A stretch of DNA of 64,000 nt from assembly GCA_950022655.1 (NCBI GenBank), contig OX465584.1, positions 29,609,469 to 29,673,468 on the forward strand. Direction: 5' to 3'. Position 1 is the first letter of the stretch, and each line of letters starts with the position of its first letter. Under the pieces are notes generated by a model. That model was not told the origin of the DNA and ran no database searches. It worked only from the letters and a program-made list of their open reading frames with translations. This document shows, one piece after another, positions 11,955 to 22,210 of this stretch. The position numbers and the translations under genes are program-made. This DNA comes from Alentia gelatinosa (lineage: Eukaryota; Annelida; Polychaeta; Phyllodocida; Polynoidae).

Positions 11955-13190
11955 ATATTCATCCAATGTTTAATGAAAATTGGAGCCATCTCTTGATTGA
12001 GGCCGTATATTCGACTTTAACGGATGATGAACGAAGCCGTACTGCAGCTGCCACACACAAGTGCTTAAATAGATTAAACACTACTCATCTAATCCTTGTA
12101 CCTAATGGAAAATCTTTCCCTAATATATAAATGCAGTGTAAATCTAGGTATTATTAGACTGAAGATATGGCTTGACACATCCCCTACAGTCACTCGCCAC
12201 CATTCACACGCACCCCAATTTTAGCTGGAGCATGGCTTTGTTAATGCCCCAGTCACACTGGCGTAAATTTCGGCGTTTCTTCTACGTATTTAAATTGGTG
12301 GGGAGTACGTATTAGCTACGGATTTGGAACGCATTTGTTTGCTTTCCTTCAACGTTTTAGTACGCTTCTCAACGTTCATCAACGCTTCTTTAGGTGTCTG
12401 TATGTATTGTGGCGTTTTTCGGCGCATTCCGACTTTCCTTTACGCATCTCCGCGTTTTCCCGCGCATAGCAGCGCATTTGTAGATTTCAAAATGCATAGA
12501 AGAACGTAGACGTGCGTACACGGAAAAACGGCGTTTTTTACGCCAGTGTGACTGGGGCATTAACATCTATCAAAGTCGAAGATGTTGTCTCAAAAAAAAG
12601 AGATTGGTCAATTTTCATTCACCATTGAATCAATATTTGTATTGATTCAATTGAATTCAATTCAATTGAATATCTGCTTCGATATCTATCATATACAAAT
12701 GTTAATAATGGATTACACACTTCGCATATATACTTCTTGTATCAAATAGAAAATCTTTTATTAATATGCATACATTTGCCAGGAAGAACAATGGAATTCC
12801 ATTGACAGCCAATAAAATATGTTGTTGTTTTTTAAAATGTAAATGCAGTGTTGTTCTAGGTGGCTTTGTTTAACCTTTGTCAACGTAAAAGATACGGCCT
12901 AAATGAGCAGATGGCTTCAATTTGCATTCACCATTGAATAGATATAAGGAAATATCAATCATACGTAAATGCTTATAACATCACATCTAACACTACACAT
13001 CACCTGGTTGTACCAAATCTAAATTGGTATTGGCATTCACCATTGGATAGATATAAGGAAACATCTACCATGGACTAATCTTTATAATGATTACACTTAC
13101 ACATCTCTTCCTTCTATCAAATATAATATCCTTCACTAATATGTATATATGCAGTGTAGTTCTAGGTATGAATAGGTCGAAAATAAACTT
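11955..13190. repeat. Four diverged copies of an AT-rich repeat unit
   Basis: Segments near 11965-12170, 12600-12870, 12900-13020 and 13025-13190 share ordered blocks: CATTCACCATTGAATAGATA, ATCAAATAGAAAATC, TTNATTAATATG, and ATGCAGTGTARTTCTAGGT. They look like a decayed local array or several insertions of one element. The TTAA MITE at 12245-12559 sits between the first and second copies. No coding capacity is visible. Confidence 0.55.
12245..12559. mobile_element. TTAA-flanked MITE, 315 bp
   Basis: The terminal inverted repeats are 23 bp and perfect: TGCCCCAGTCACACTGGCGT... at 12245-12267 and its complement at 12537-12559. TTAA flanks both sides (12241-12244 and 12560-12563). The interior is dense in AACGC/GCGTT words on both strands and has no coding capacity. 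TTAA target choice points to a piggyBac- or Kolobok-mobilised MITE. Perfect TIRs suggest it is fairly young. Confidence 0.92.
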
Positions 13191-13270
13191 TCTTTATTAG
13201 CAAACACACTTCCTGATCCTAGTGTAGCATGAACAGATGCTGGGCCTCGAAATTGAATATATACATGTGT

Positions 13271-14026
13271 ATATTACTATATACCGGTGCACGAATGTCT
13301 CACTTTTACACGATAAAAGAAAAGATTCCGTTCGCCCGCACCATGGCGTAAAATATTTTTACGCCACACCGTACCACGTGATCTATCCATCAGAGTGAAT
13401 GTTCGGGGGTTCATACATGCCTTACTTATTTCGGAGGTTGAAATACGTTGATAATGTCAGTACCAAAATGGCATTTAAATCGAATATCGGTATATAGTAA
13501 TAAAAATACATAGTGAGTGTGGCCGAATTCCATCTGTTCCTCGATATTTTGGTCAGAAATACTCACCTCAGTCTACGACTTGGTGAGTATTTCTGACCAA
13601 AATATCTCTGAACAGATTCCATTCGGCCACACTAACCATGTCTTTCTATATTACTATATACCTGTGCACGAATGTCTCACTTTTACACGATAAGAGAAAA
13701 GATTCCATTCGCCCGCATCATGGCGTAAAATATTTTTACGCCACACCGTACCATCTGATCTATCCATTAGAGTGAATGGTCGGGGGTTCATACATGCCTT
13801 ACTTATTTCGGAGATTGAAATACGTTGATAATGTGAGTACCAAAATGGCATTTAAATCGAATATCGGTATATAGTAATAAAAAGACATAGTGAGTGTGGC
13901 CGAATTCCATCTGTTCCTCGATATTTTGGTCAGAAATACTCACCTCAGTCTACAACTTTGGTGAGTATTTCTGACCAAAATATCTCTGAACAGATTCCAT
14001 TCGGCCACACTAACCATGTCTTTCTA
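13271..14026. repeat. Direct tandem duplication, 2 x 377 bp, of a compound MITE
   Basis: Unit 1 (13271-13647) and unit 2 (13648 to about 14026) are nearly identical. Each has two parts. The first runs from TATTACTATATACC to GGTATATAGTAATA, its own inverted ends, with a GGCGTAAAATATTTTTACGC palindrome inside. The second is a hairpin with arms of about 50 bp that starts GTGTGGCCGAATTCCATCTG and ends ATTCCATTCGGCCACAC. The duplication carries both parts together. Confidence 0.93.
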
Positions 14027-14578
14027 TATTCCATAAATTGATAATTCTATAATCTTCTAGTTCCTTGTATGATGCCGAAGAGATGGCTACACTCAACTCC
14101 CCCTGACTGATATACTGGACACGTTAAAATATTTCAATAATCAAATTCATTGTGTGAAGACTTTGAACCCTCACCTCCATATGCAACATCTATAATAACT
14201 TAAGATTTTAATATATATTTTTGTAAAACGCACGTGAATTAAGTCATATTCAAACATCGTGTAAAATATCAGACAAAATGTCCACTGTCATGACATCAAA
14301 ACTATTGTAGATAGAAAGGTGAAAGTAAGTTTGCCCTGAAAGCTCAGACTGAGAAGCATCTAACTCTTGCAATACAAATAAAGTATAACCATATTTGTCA
14401 AAAACATATAGCCTAAAGGTTTAGAACGTGTTTTGTCGACGTTTCATGAATGACCATATATCAGCCATCCTTGGAAAGTGCAAGTAGTAACGTAAGATGT
14501 GTATATATATAGCTCGGAATAAGTAGAGGCCAAAGTAAGCTCTGATGAACGTCACACCCGCCCCTTATATCCATACTC

Positions 14579-14845
14579 CTAATCGTCCTTTACACCTACA
14601 TCTATTGCCAGGCAACCCTGATCCTCAAGAGGACCCGTGCATAGTTGCCTTTGAGTTAGTACATAATGCTCTGGCAAAGGGTATTCATCACCAATTGAAA
14701 TATCACTTGTATGGCCATAATAAGGACAGGTACTCCCACCTAGCGAGGTGTTGGGATCAGACGAGGGACTATGTGGATCATTCAGATCCCAGGAACGGGA
14801 TAATGGATAGACCTTCGGGGGTACAGGAACACTATAATGCCACAT
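14579..14845 (-). CDS. Candidate terminal exon, Pro/Ser-rich tail, unknown protein
   Basis: On the minus strand an 88-codon frame starts directly at a good acceptor (pyrimidine-rich CCTTTCTCGGTCTGTCCTATAG, then ATGTGG) and ends at TAG. The peptide contains VYPLSRSWDLNDPHSPSSD, a Tyr/Pro/Ser-rich middle and an acidic end finishing VKDD, like the disordered cytoplasmic tail of a membrane protein. An in-frame TAG lies immediately before the ATG, so it is either spliced in at phase 0 or starts there. It would follow the exon at 15429-15671 in phase. I do not recognise a family. The same region is open on the plus strand (14545-14916), so chance cannot be excluded. Confidence 0.35.
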   Translation of the reverse strand: MWHYSVPVPPKVYPLSRSWDLNDPHSPSSDPNTSLGGSTCPYYGHTSDISIGDEYPLPEHYVLTQRQLCTGPLEDQGCLAIDVGVKDD

Positions 14846-15428
14846 CTATAGGACAGACCGAGAAAGGTCATGATCTATATCATCATACACTTGTGCCATT
14901 ACCACTATACTCGTAATACACGGAAACGGTGATGTTCTGGCACAATGCTTTCTCCCGAGCTTAGTTGGATTTAAGATTTATAGCAACCTATCATCATGCG
15001 ATATCCATTATTAAGCAGAATAGTGTTTGCATTTGAATGTTTCTGAGAAATAGTTTCCAAAGTATTACTCCGCTATCTCAGATGATGATTACCATAGCTT
15101 TTTTTCTAATAATTTGTGGACTGTGGAGAAGGATTGGTAAGTGATGTTTTGTAGTAAAGAGAAGTAACATAAAGAAAGCGTATAAGGTGTTATAGTAACA
15201 TGGTTGTGGAGGTTGCAGGGTTGCATGGGAGATTGGGAGAAATGAAGTTTGTCTATTCATGACATATATCATTTTACAAAAAACACCATATCAAAAAGAT
15301 AGAATTATAGACATAGCCTGCAGATTGCGTGGCAAAGGTCTGCCGGGCTATACCACAGCCACAACCAGCAATGGATGGGCATTGAAACCTGTATAGTACA
15401 AAAAGCCTTCTCTAAACCCCAAACCAAC

Positions 15429-15671
15429 CTGCCAACTACTGCACCATGCCGGGGGAGAGGTGTGCCCTGGGTTAGAAATAATGAGCTCGGGGCTTGGGCC
15501 ACGGTATATGCGGTTAAAGGCAATGCTCCGGGGACGTTCCTGGGGCTCCGGGTGGGGGTAGAGAATGGGTATGGACGATGGTGGAGGCCGAGGTGTTTGG
15601 TTAGAAGGAGGAGGGGTGGAAAGGTGTCCGTAAGATCTACTGCCGGAGGATGGGGACGGGGTCGGGGGGCA
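15429..15671 (-). CDS. Candidate internal exon, proline-rich
   Basis: On the minus strand an 81-codon frame lies between a possible acceptor (CTCATATAG|TGC) and a possible donor (TTGGCAG|GTTGGT). Both ends are phase 0, so it can splice in frame to 14845. The peptide is Pro/Ser-rich (STPPPSNQTPRPPPSS, EPQERPRSIAFNRIYRGPSP) and resembles an SH3-ligand-type cytoplasmic tail. Splice signals are mediocre, and other frames on both strands are also open in this GC-rich patch. No family is recognised. It lies on the same strand as the thrombospondin-repeat exon at 21588-22082 and could belong to the same gene, but no transmembrane exon was found between them. Confidence 0.28.
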
Positions 15672-18295
15672 CTATATGAGACGCAGGGGGCTACAGCACT
15701 TACCGCTAGGCGATCAGGAGATAGTGCGAAAGGGGTGGAGTAAAAAGAGGAAAAAGGGTGGAACATTTACAGTGCATTCAGGACTACCTGTTGCGATCGC
15801 TATCTAAGGTGTCTTTAAGCAATGTTCCTGCAGCAATATGAGCAGATTGAGGCTCATCACAACAATGAATTAACCACTCATCTAAACCAGCACAGAGGGC
15901 ACTACCGCAGATACACGTACAAATATATATGTATAGCCAATGAAGATTTTTTTTCATATTGATGGAATATACTACAGACACATGCCAGTTTTGTTAAAGA
16001 ACAGTCAGTGAGCTTTTTGTGAGGGAACCCTACGCGTAGCCTATTTTGCAAATACTGGCGTGCGAACTAGAGCCAGTAGGTGACGGGTGGATCATTTTCC
16101 AAGGCAATCCCCAGTGAGGCGTGTTTGGGGGAGTGGTCGGGATGAGGTACAACTAGAAAGAAGAGCTCAGACATGATCAGAGTCAGAAGTCACCGATATT
16201 CATTTATCTGACTGTCAGCTTAGCCTGTATCACGTTCTCATTCCCATCTCCCAGAATGAAAGACTGCTGCATCTTACAGCTACAACAGCTTTGAGGAGGC
16301 CCCTCATACGGAAACCCTACCTGGTAATAATCACACAGTTCCACATATATACATATCACAGAGAACTACATCAAAGTCCCTATAATATACGGCAAATACC
16401 AGATAGGCAGGGATACTGAGACACCTAGAACATTAAAGGAGCTCGTTTTCATCCTGTTAAAAAGACATGATTTTATCACAGATTTTTGATGAAAAGGAAA
16501 GCATCAGGCATTGGAATCTGATGGATATCATGGCTTATGAATCAAATCAAGTGGAACGGTAATCGCAGATTTTCTGATGTCACGGATGCGTGAATTTCCG
16601 AGTTTTTCTAGCCCGCAAAAAGCTGCAGGAATAAGCGGGGAGGATCCCGACTGGCCAGCAAGTCACGCTTCGATGGGCCTGAGTTTTCCCAGTTGTTACG
16701 CCTGAATGATTTCCGGATGTTTGACGGCAAACTTCAGTTCATTAATCATTGAAACGTAAAGAATATTCGTTGGTGGCCACGCCTCAACCCTGCCCCCACA
16801 CTCAAAGAATCATATTCAACCTTATCTTCAGCAATAATCGAGCCCCGTGTGGGCAGTGGGAAATGGGGAATGTATTGGGGAGAGGGGGGGGGGGGCACCT
16901 GCTATAGAAAATGACCGATAGAGATGACATCACGGGGTGATGACAGATCTGACATTTGGAAGTAGGTTTCAATTCTCCTGTGGTAATAATACGTAAACCG
17001 AAATCGATGCACTTTCCACTCTGTACCCATACTAAGCATGTTCGGAGATCAACAAGAAATGATTTCAGCTCGCGTTACCTCTTTGTAGGAGCTGAAGGTC
17101 ATCCAATATACCTATCAATTAACATTTTCCTGACCTCTGTACTGTAACAAGTACCTCTGTAATGTAACATGGCAATTCGTTGATCAATAAGAGACAGTCT
17201 TGGGCAGTAATACCGAAATGCGACCAATAAGATTCTATATTCCCTAGATAAATGCATAATATAGTGCTCAAGGTAATTGATGATATTTGAAAGTGTTTTC
17301 GTGCACCTTTACCATGGCTGTCATTTGTAATGGGATTTTACTAATGAGGGTGCCGAGATAATGCGCGGCGAAGAGTAAAAATTCAAACATAGCAACTACA
17401 TTAACATCCATTAATACTGTTTTCTGTAACGTGATTTAAAGGTATTGTAGGAATATTCCCATGGATATTGCTATTTTTCTACATCGGACGGACACAAAGA
17501 GAATGCTTCCGAGTAAATAACAAGATCTAGATTTGTACTCATTCAGTTGAAGGTCATGTTGTATTGTCAATTGAATTGAAACCCAATGGGACCTGCTGCA
17601 TAGCTATGCAAAATATCCTCTTGTGACTGCATGGTGCTCCCTTTTTATTTTGCTTGGTGATTTCTGGAGGCAGTTGTCCAACTCCAGGGCACCAGGAGGG
17701 TCCCAAGACTAGGTCGTCTCTATACTGGGTGCTGAGCAACTGTCATACGGCCGTGCACCAATGCACTCATATCCTAACACACTCTGATACAGTTTCGCCG
17801 ATACACCATCTCTCCCATACACAATTCCACCCATTTCGTGTCTGTCAGTGTACTGCGGAGACAGTGCTTTGAATATGCCTTGCCTGTCAGTCTGCTGCTT
17901 CTGGTGTGTTGCCCATCAGTGTTTTATACCTCTCAGTGAGCTGGTTATCTGAGGACTGTCTGTCAGCAGACTACCTGTAAGTGTATTAGTTGTCAGTGGA
18001 GTGTCTGACAGAATATTTAAAACAATGCCCGGTACATCAGTCTGTTGGTCTGATTGACTGGCAGCCTCTCTCCTGACACCCTCTGCTGGCCTCCTCGCCA
18101 CCTTCTATGCAGGAAGAGGACGTAGAATGATGAAGACGTTCAGTATTAGGGCGGGAAGCAAACTTAGTCCGCTCACACGGTTGGCAGACTTTGTACCCGT
18201 ACGTTAAATTCTCGGCCACCACGACCTATCAGCTTTAAGGTAATCGGAACCGAGGCTAACGTATTCATTCGCTTACATTGTTATTATAGTCACCA
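15672..18295. other. Mostly non-coding; weak minus-strand open frames at 16.2-16.97 kb
   Basis: Minus-strand frames with acceptor-like starts occur at 16204-16320 (after TTATTACCAG) and 16746-16898 (after CTATAGCAG; begins V-P-P-P-P). The latter is in the same frame as an upstream segment that follows TACGTATTATTACCACAG, separated from it by one TAG. None has a matched donor and a recognised domain together. A poly-G run occupies 16884-16895. The stretch 17.0-18.2 kb shows nothing supportable. Confidence 0.3.
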
Positions 18296-18774
18296 CAGGG
18301 TTCGTACAGAGCCTTGAAAACCTTAAAAACCTGGAATAATGCTTTTGGTTTTCCAGGCCTGGAAAAGCCTGGAATTCTCACAGAGAGTCTGATAAAACCT
18401 GGAAGGCTGGAAAATTTAGTTTTGCATAAAGCCAATTTTTTTAGTCTATGAAATTCTGGTTATTATTAGCTTTCCTTAACTATGGTACCTGACTGCCTAT
18501 GAAATTTTAGTGACTTGGATTAAATAATTCCAAAAGATCATTTTATCATGTATAGCAAATTGCTAATAATATAGCATGAATTTGATTATTTGTATTCATA
18601 TTTAAAAGTGACAAAAAATAATGAAGATATCTTTTCCAAACCACTGAAATTTGGTGATGAATTAGACATGGTTTTAAAAACAGTGACCAGATGTGCTTGG
18701 AAAAAAATATATTAGAGTATGGAAAAGCCTGGAAAAAGCCTGGAATTTTATTGGGCTGTCAAAGTGCGAACCTG
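18296..18774. mobile_element. hAT-like non-autonomous element, decayed
   Basis: The left end reads CAGGGTTCGTACAGAGCCTT and the right end, reverse-complemented, reads CAGGTTCGCACTTTGACAGC. The imperfect inverted termini start CAGGGTTCG/CAGG-TTCG, as in hAT-type MITEs. The flanking body is rich in CCTGGAAAAGCCTGGAATT on both sides. No clear 8-bp duplication and no transposase are visible. The family assignment is inference from the ends. Confidence 0.55.
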
Positions 18775-21587
18775 TCATCATCACGGTCTTTTCCCGGAAT
18801 ATGAGCAAACTGGGACCTGTGGAATTATATATGGTCCTACATGACCACCCTGTACTGAACGCCAAAGAGATCCAGGGACGAGGTGGGTAAACTTTACTCA
18901 ACACTTATGGACGACCTTGCTTCAGGTAGGAAAAACTTACCCGACGAGCTCGAATATTATTAAACTACAACCCTTGTACTCTGTCTCTTTGTGTCGTGTG
19001 CTTTCGTCAGCATTTATTATATACCTGTGTGCGAATGTCTGTCAAATACTGCCCGCTACTAGGGGTGCAGTAATAATAATTGTTCGTGCCCGCTGTGAAT
19101 GCGACTTAATAAGCCATTAAACGGGCGTTTTATCGTCGAATTGATGTATATGATAGTAAGCAAACGTCCTTTCTGTGAACGAAACGATTCACGTTTTCGG
19201 TCAGTCGTCGATTTCGTATGGACGACTGACCTCGAACGAGAATAGTTTCGTCCATAGTAATGACGTTTCCTGATATCATTTAACAAGCCACAAATTCTAG
19301 TCGGGGATGTGTAGTAGACCAACGTCAGGTGAAATCGTATGGCGTTCAGGTCCATGGTAAAAAGTCAAATGCAAACTTTAAAAGAGCAAATACAATGTTG
19401 ATAGGATGGCCCACTCACGATCATGGCAGCTCTATTCTCCGTTAGCTGACATAACAGATTATTATAGGAATCCCTTTCAGAGGAAAATTAAATTTACATG
19501 TACTGAGCTCATCACAAATCAGACAGCGGAGAGCTCGGCATTCTCTTTTTCCTCTTTTGTCTAGCAATCTCAGTGCGATCCGGTTATGCTCTAAGGTCAT
19601 ACGGGGCAATGATTACTGCAGAAACCAGCGGCCCCATCGCCAGTGAGGCGCTCTCCAGGCAGATTCTCTGTGTCATCACCCCATCTCCGGTGCAGCTACG
19701 ATATGAATTACCCTTGTAACTCTGTTTCGACCAGATTACTCGTATCAGCCTGATACTTATGCAAATGACCACATTTGTATGATTTATTCAACATCCCCTG
19801 ACAAAGAGCGCAGTTAATTAACAAAGCTGTTTCAATGGAAATCAAGGCAGCCACTCGTGATCTTTTATGAGGTGGTCCGTAGCATCAACTTTAGTGGTAT
19901 TTATCTTATAGCTTTATATTTCAGAACTACGCTAAGTGTGGCATGTTTAAGATGGCAAATGATATTCCATGTTGTAGAGGTAAGAAAACAAGTCAACTGA
20001 GGGGGGGGGGGGGGGGCATTTGGCTCCTCTGCCACACACACCCTTTCCCCTCTAGTAATCTATATGTGACGCATTTCCTTCTCAATGGTCAATTGAGGCA
20101 TACATACAAAAACGTTGTCTGGCAATGGCACCTCTGTATGGAGAGTGGAGACAGAAAAGTGTCGGAGTATGTCTGTTAGTTTTTCCTAGTTTTAGTGGGT
20201 AAGCGAGGGGGAGGGTTGACATATATCACCCTCTAGTCTCCTGCGTAACTATTTAGGTGTTGGGAAAAACCGTTTATTGCAATGCAACTCTTGGGCCATT
20301 TTCCCCTTCTACAATAGGCCGCGTAATATACGCTCAGGATATACTATATGTTTGAATTCCTCGCAGACTAATGATGTATTTCGACATTTAAGTCCACCAC
20401 ATTCTGTAGCATTCTACTATGGCTTCCTAATATTCAACAATCCCCTATCGTTTTTAATCTATGATTTTATTAATATCCTGCCTTGTCCTATCATAACAAG
20501 CCTTAACCTTTTTTAACCAATCCCGCTGTGGTAAGATTTTCAGTTAAACTACCCTCCTGCAATGCGAACACATATATGATGTATTCTTTATATACAGTGA
20601 ATTTTCCCCTTCTTGTCAGTCCTAAATGCACATTCACAATGAACGTTTTTGTTACCGTAATGTACATCAGTCTGCCATGCCAGGTCAGATCTTTCTCTAT
20701 CATACCATGCCGTGTCTTGAACTTTGAGACGAGATACTGATACACAATACCCATTTTGAGATGTTAGACTTCTGTCTCTATGCCGGCTGTGTCTTGTCTT
20801 TTAAAACCAGACAGAAAGCTTCACATATATCTACATCCCCATACAAAAACTCTTCCTCATTCAGCCATTATCATCACACACAGACAGGACAGACGATATT
20901 CTGAATTTCACCTGTGGTGCAGGCTCCCATTACAGGGGAAGCTATAAAAACCTGGCTGTGTTTTCTATACCCGACAATCTCACGCACCACCCTGTCACAT
21001 TCTTACATACATTAGGTATTGACCTCTGTTATTGTAGGGTCATTACTATGACCTGCTATGCACTTGAAGCAGTCTATTCATACATGCTACACCCTTTGTA
21101 CGAATCTGGCTCCTTCCTACACGCCAGAGAAAGTTTAATAATAGGGATAAAGAAGACGACTGACAGTAGGTACAAGTACCAAGCTGTGAAGGTATGAATT
21201 TTTACCCTTCTGGACATAATAGGGCATATGATCCGAACATGATATACTATATGGGTCTGATACTACTGAGGTCAAAACGCAGATGATGTAGTGCACCTCC
21301 ATACCACTGACTCTGACACTGGCCTGCGCTGCCTCACCACAGCCAGAGTTGAGTACACATTTCTGTCCCTTGTAGACATGCCTTGATACACACTCTTCAC
21401 CCAGCCCTGACCCCTCTGCCCATAGATCTGTAAACACACCTGTCCTACCCCATGCCTGTGACTGTCTACTTTCACCTTCCCCTCCCCTTCCCGCCGTCAC
21501 AGGCACAAACACCGAGCCTCGCATTCATCACCCCCGTCTTTTCAACCCCTAACGGAGATAACAAAGTCACGTGGTGCCTATACGTAC
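18775..21587. other. Intergenic or intronic, no supported exon
   Basis: If the thrombospondin-repeat gene continues to lower coordinates, this is its first intron. I found no further TSR-like exon here. A sequence at 19018-19050 (TATATACCTGTGTGCGAATG) resembles the start of the repeat units at 13271 and 13648. A poly-G run of 16 lies at 20001-20016. A 9-bp perfect hairpin, TCAGTCGTC...GACGACTGA, lies near 19201-19229. Confidence 0.4.
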
Positions 21588-22082
21588 CGCGCGGGTCCGG
21601 TAGCGCAGAGCCGGGGCACAGGTGGCGCTGCAGTCGCTCCAGGCGCCCCACATGGCCATCACACATGGCTGTCGACAGGGGGCGCACTTCTCCTCGTGGT
21701 GCGGCGTGACGGGTAGTAACTTCCGGCAGTAAAATGGCGGCACGCGCCCCTCCATGCCGCCGCCGGAATCTTTGCGCACGCAGGTGACGTTACGATGCCG
21801 GTAACAATCGCAGCAAGATGAGCGATCACGGTACTTGCAATTTGTCCAGGCGCTGGCTCTCCATTCAAAAGGCAGTGTGGCGTTATAGCGCGATAACTCT
21901 TTAGCGTCTGTGAACTGCTGAAGACGCTGCGTGTTTCTGTTGTTGTTGTTGTTGTTTGTGCTAGGGCTGCCGTCGTCTCTCTTATCGCCCGCTATGGGAC
22001 TGACCACAAGGAGGAGACACAGGACCACAGTGGTCGCCATCCTGGTAGTCGCGTTGGCGGGAGTGGAGGAATGTGAAGCCAC
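21588..22082 (-). CDS. First coding exon: secreted or membrane TSR protein, THSD7-like
   Basis: A 165-codon minus-strand exon opens with ATG and a hydrophobic signal sequence (second Met at residue 15, then VVLCLLLVVSPIAG), so translation may start at either Met. An Asn run (42-48 region) follows, then W74-x4-W79-x2-C82 and a Cys-rich block with CVRKD. Then comes a thrombospondin type-1 start, C140...W145GAW148SDC151SATC155, ending RYRTRA at a strong donor, GCG|GTACGT. Alternation of a W-x-C module with a classic W-x-x-W-S-x-C TSR is the pattern of THSD7A/B N-termini, which are large transmembrane TSR proteins of vascular and neural cells. An N-glycosylation site is at N67. The rest of the gene lies at lower coordinates and was not identified. 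The TSR call is firm. THSD7 versus another TSR protein is inference. Confidence 0.7.
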
Positions 22083-22136
22083 GGACCCCGGGACGAGACG
22101 TTGTCGTGATGTTTGACAATCCCCACCAGACGGCGC

Positions 22137-22210
22137 TGGTCACGTGGGGTAGGGGTCACGTGACAGTGGGATCACGTGGGGTGCAGGGTTGGTTGGTCAC
22201 GTGGGAAAAG
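22137..22210 (-). promoter_or_regulatory. Cluster of four CACGTG boxes upstream of the TSR gene
   Basis: CACGTG occurs at 22141, 22157, 22173 and 22198, about 60-120 bp upstream of the first ATG of the minus-strand TSR gene and inside a GC-rich segment. The second is the full palindrome GTCACGTGAC, the consensus for USF/MITF/TFE-type bHLH-ZIP factors (the CLEAR motif). Further copies lie at 22502 and, inside the exon, at 21568. Promoter function is inference from position and composition. Confidence 0.5.

Noticed and set aside
13271..14026. Regular repeats considered as a CRISPR-like array
   Set aside because: Only two long units without spacers, in an animal genome. They are a duplicated MITE.
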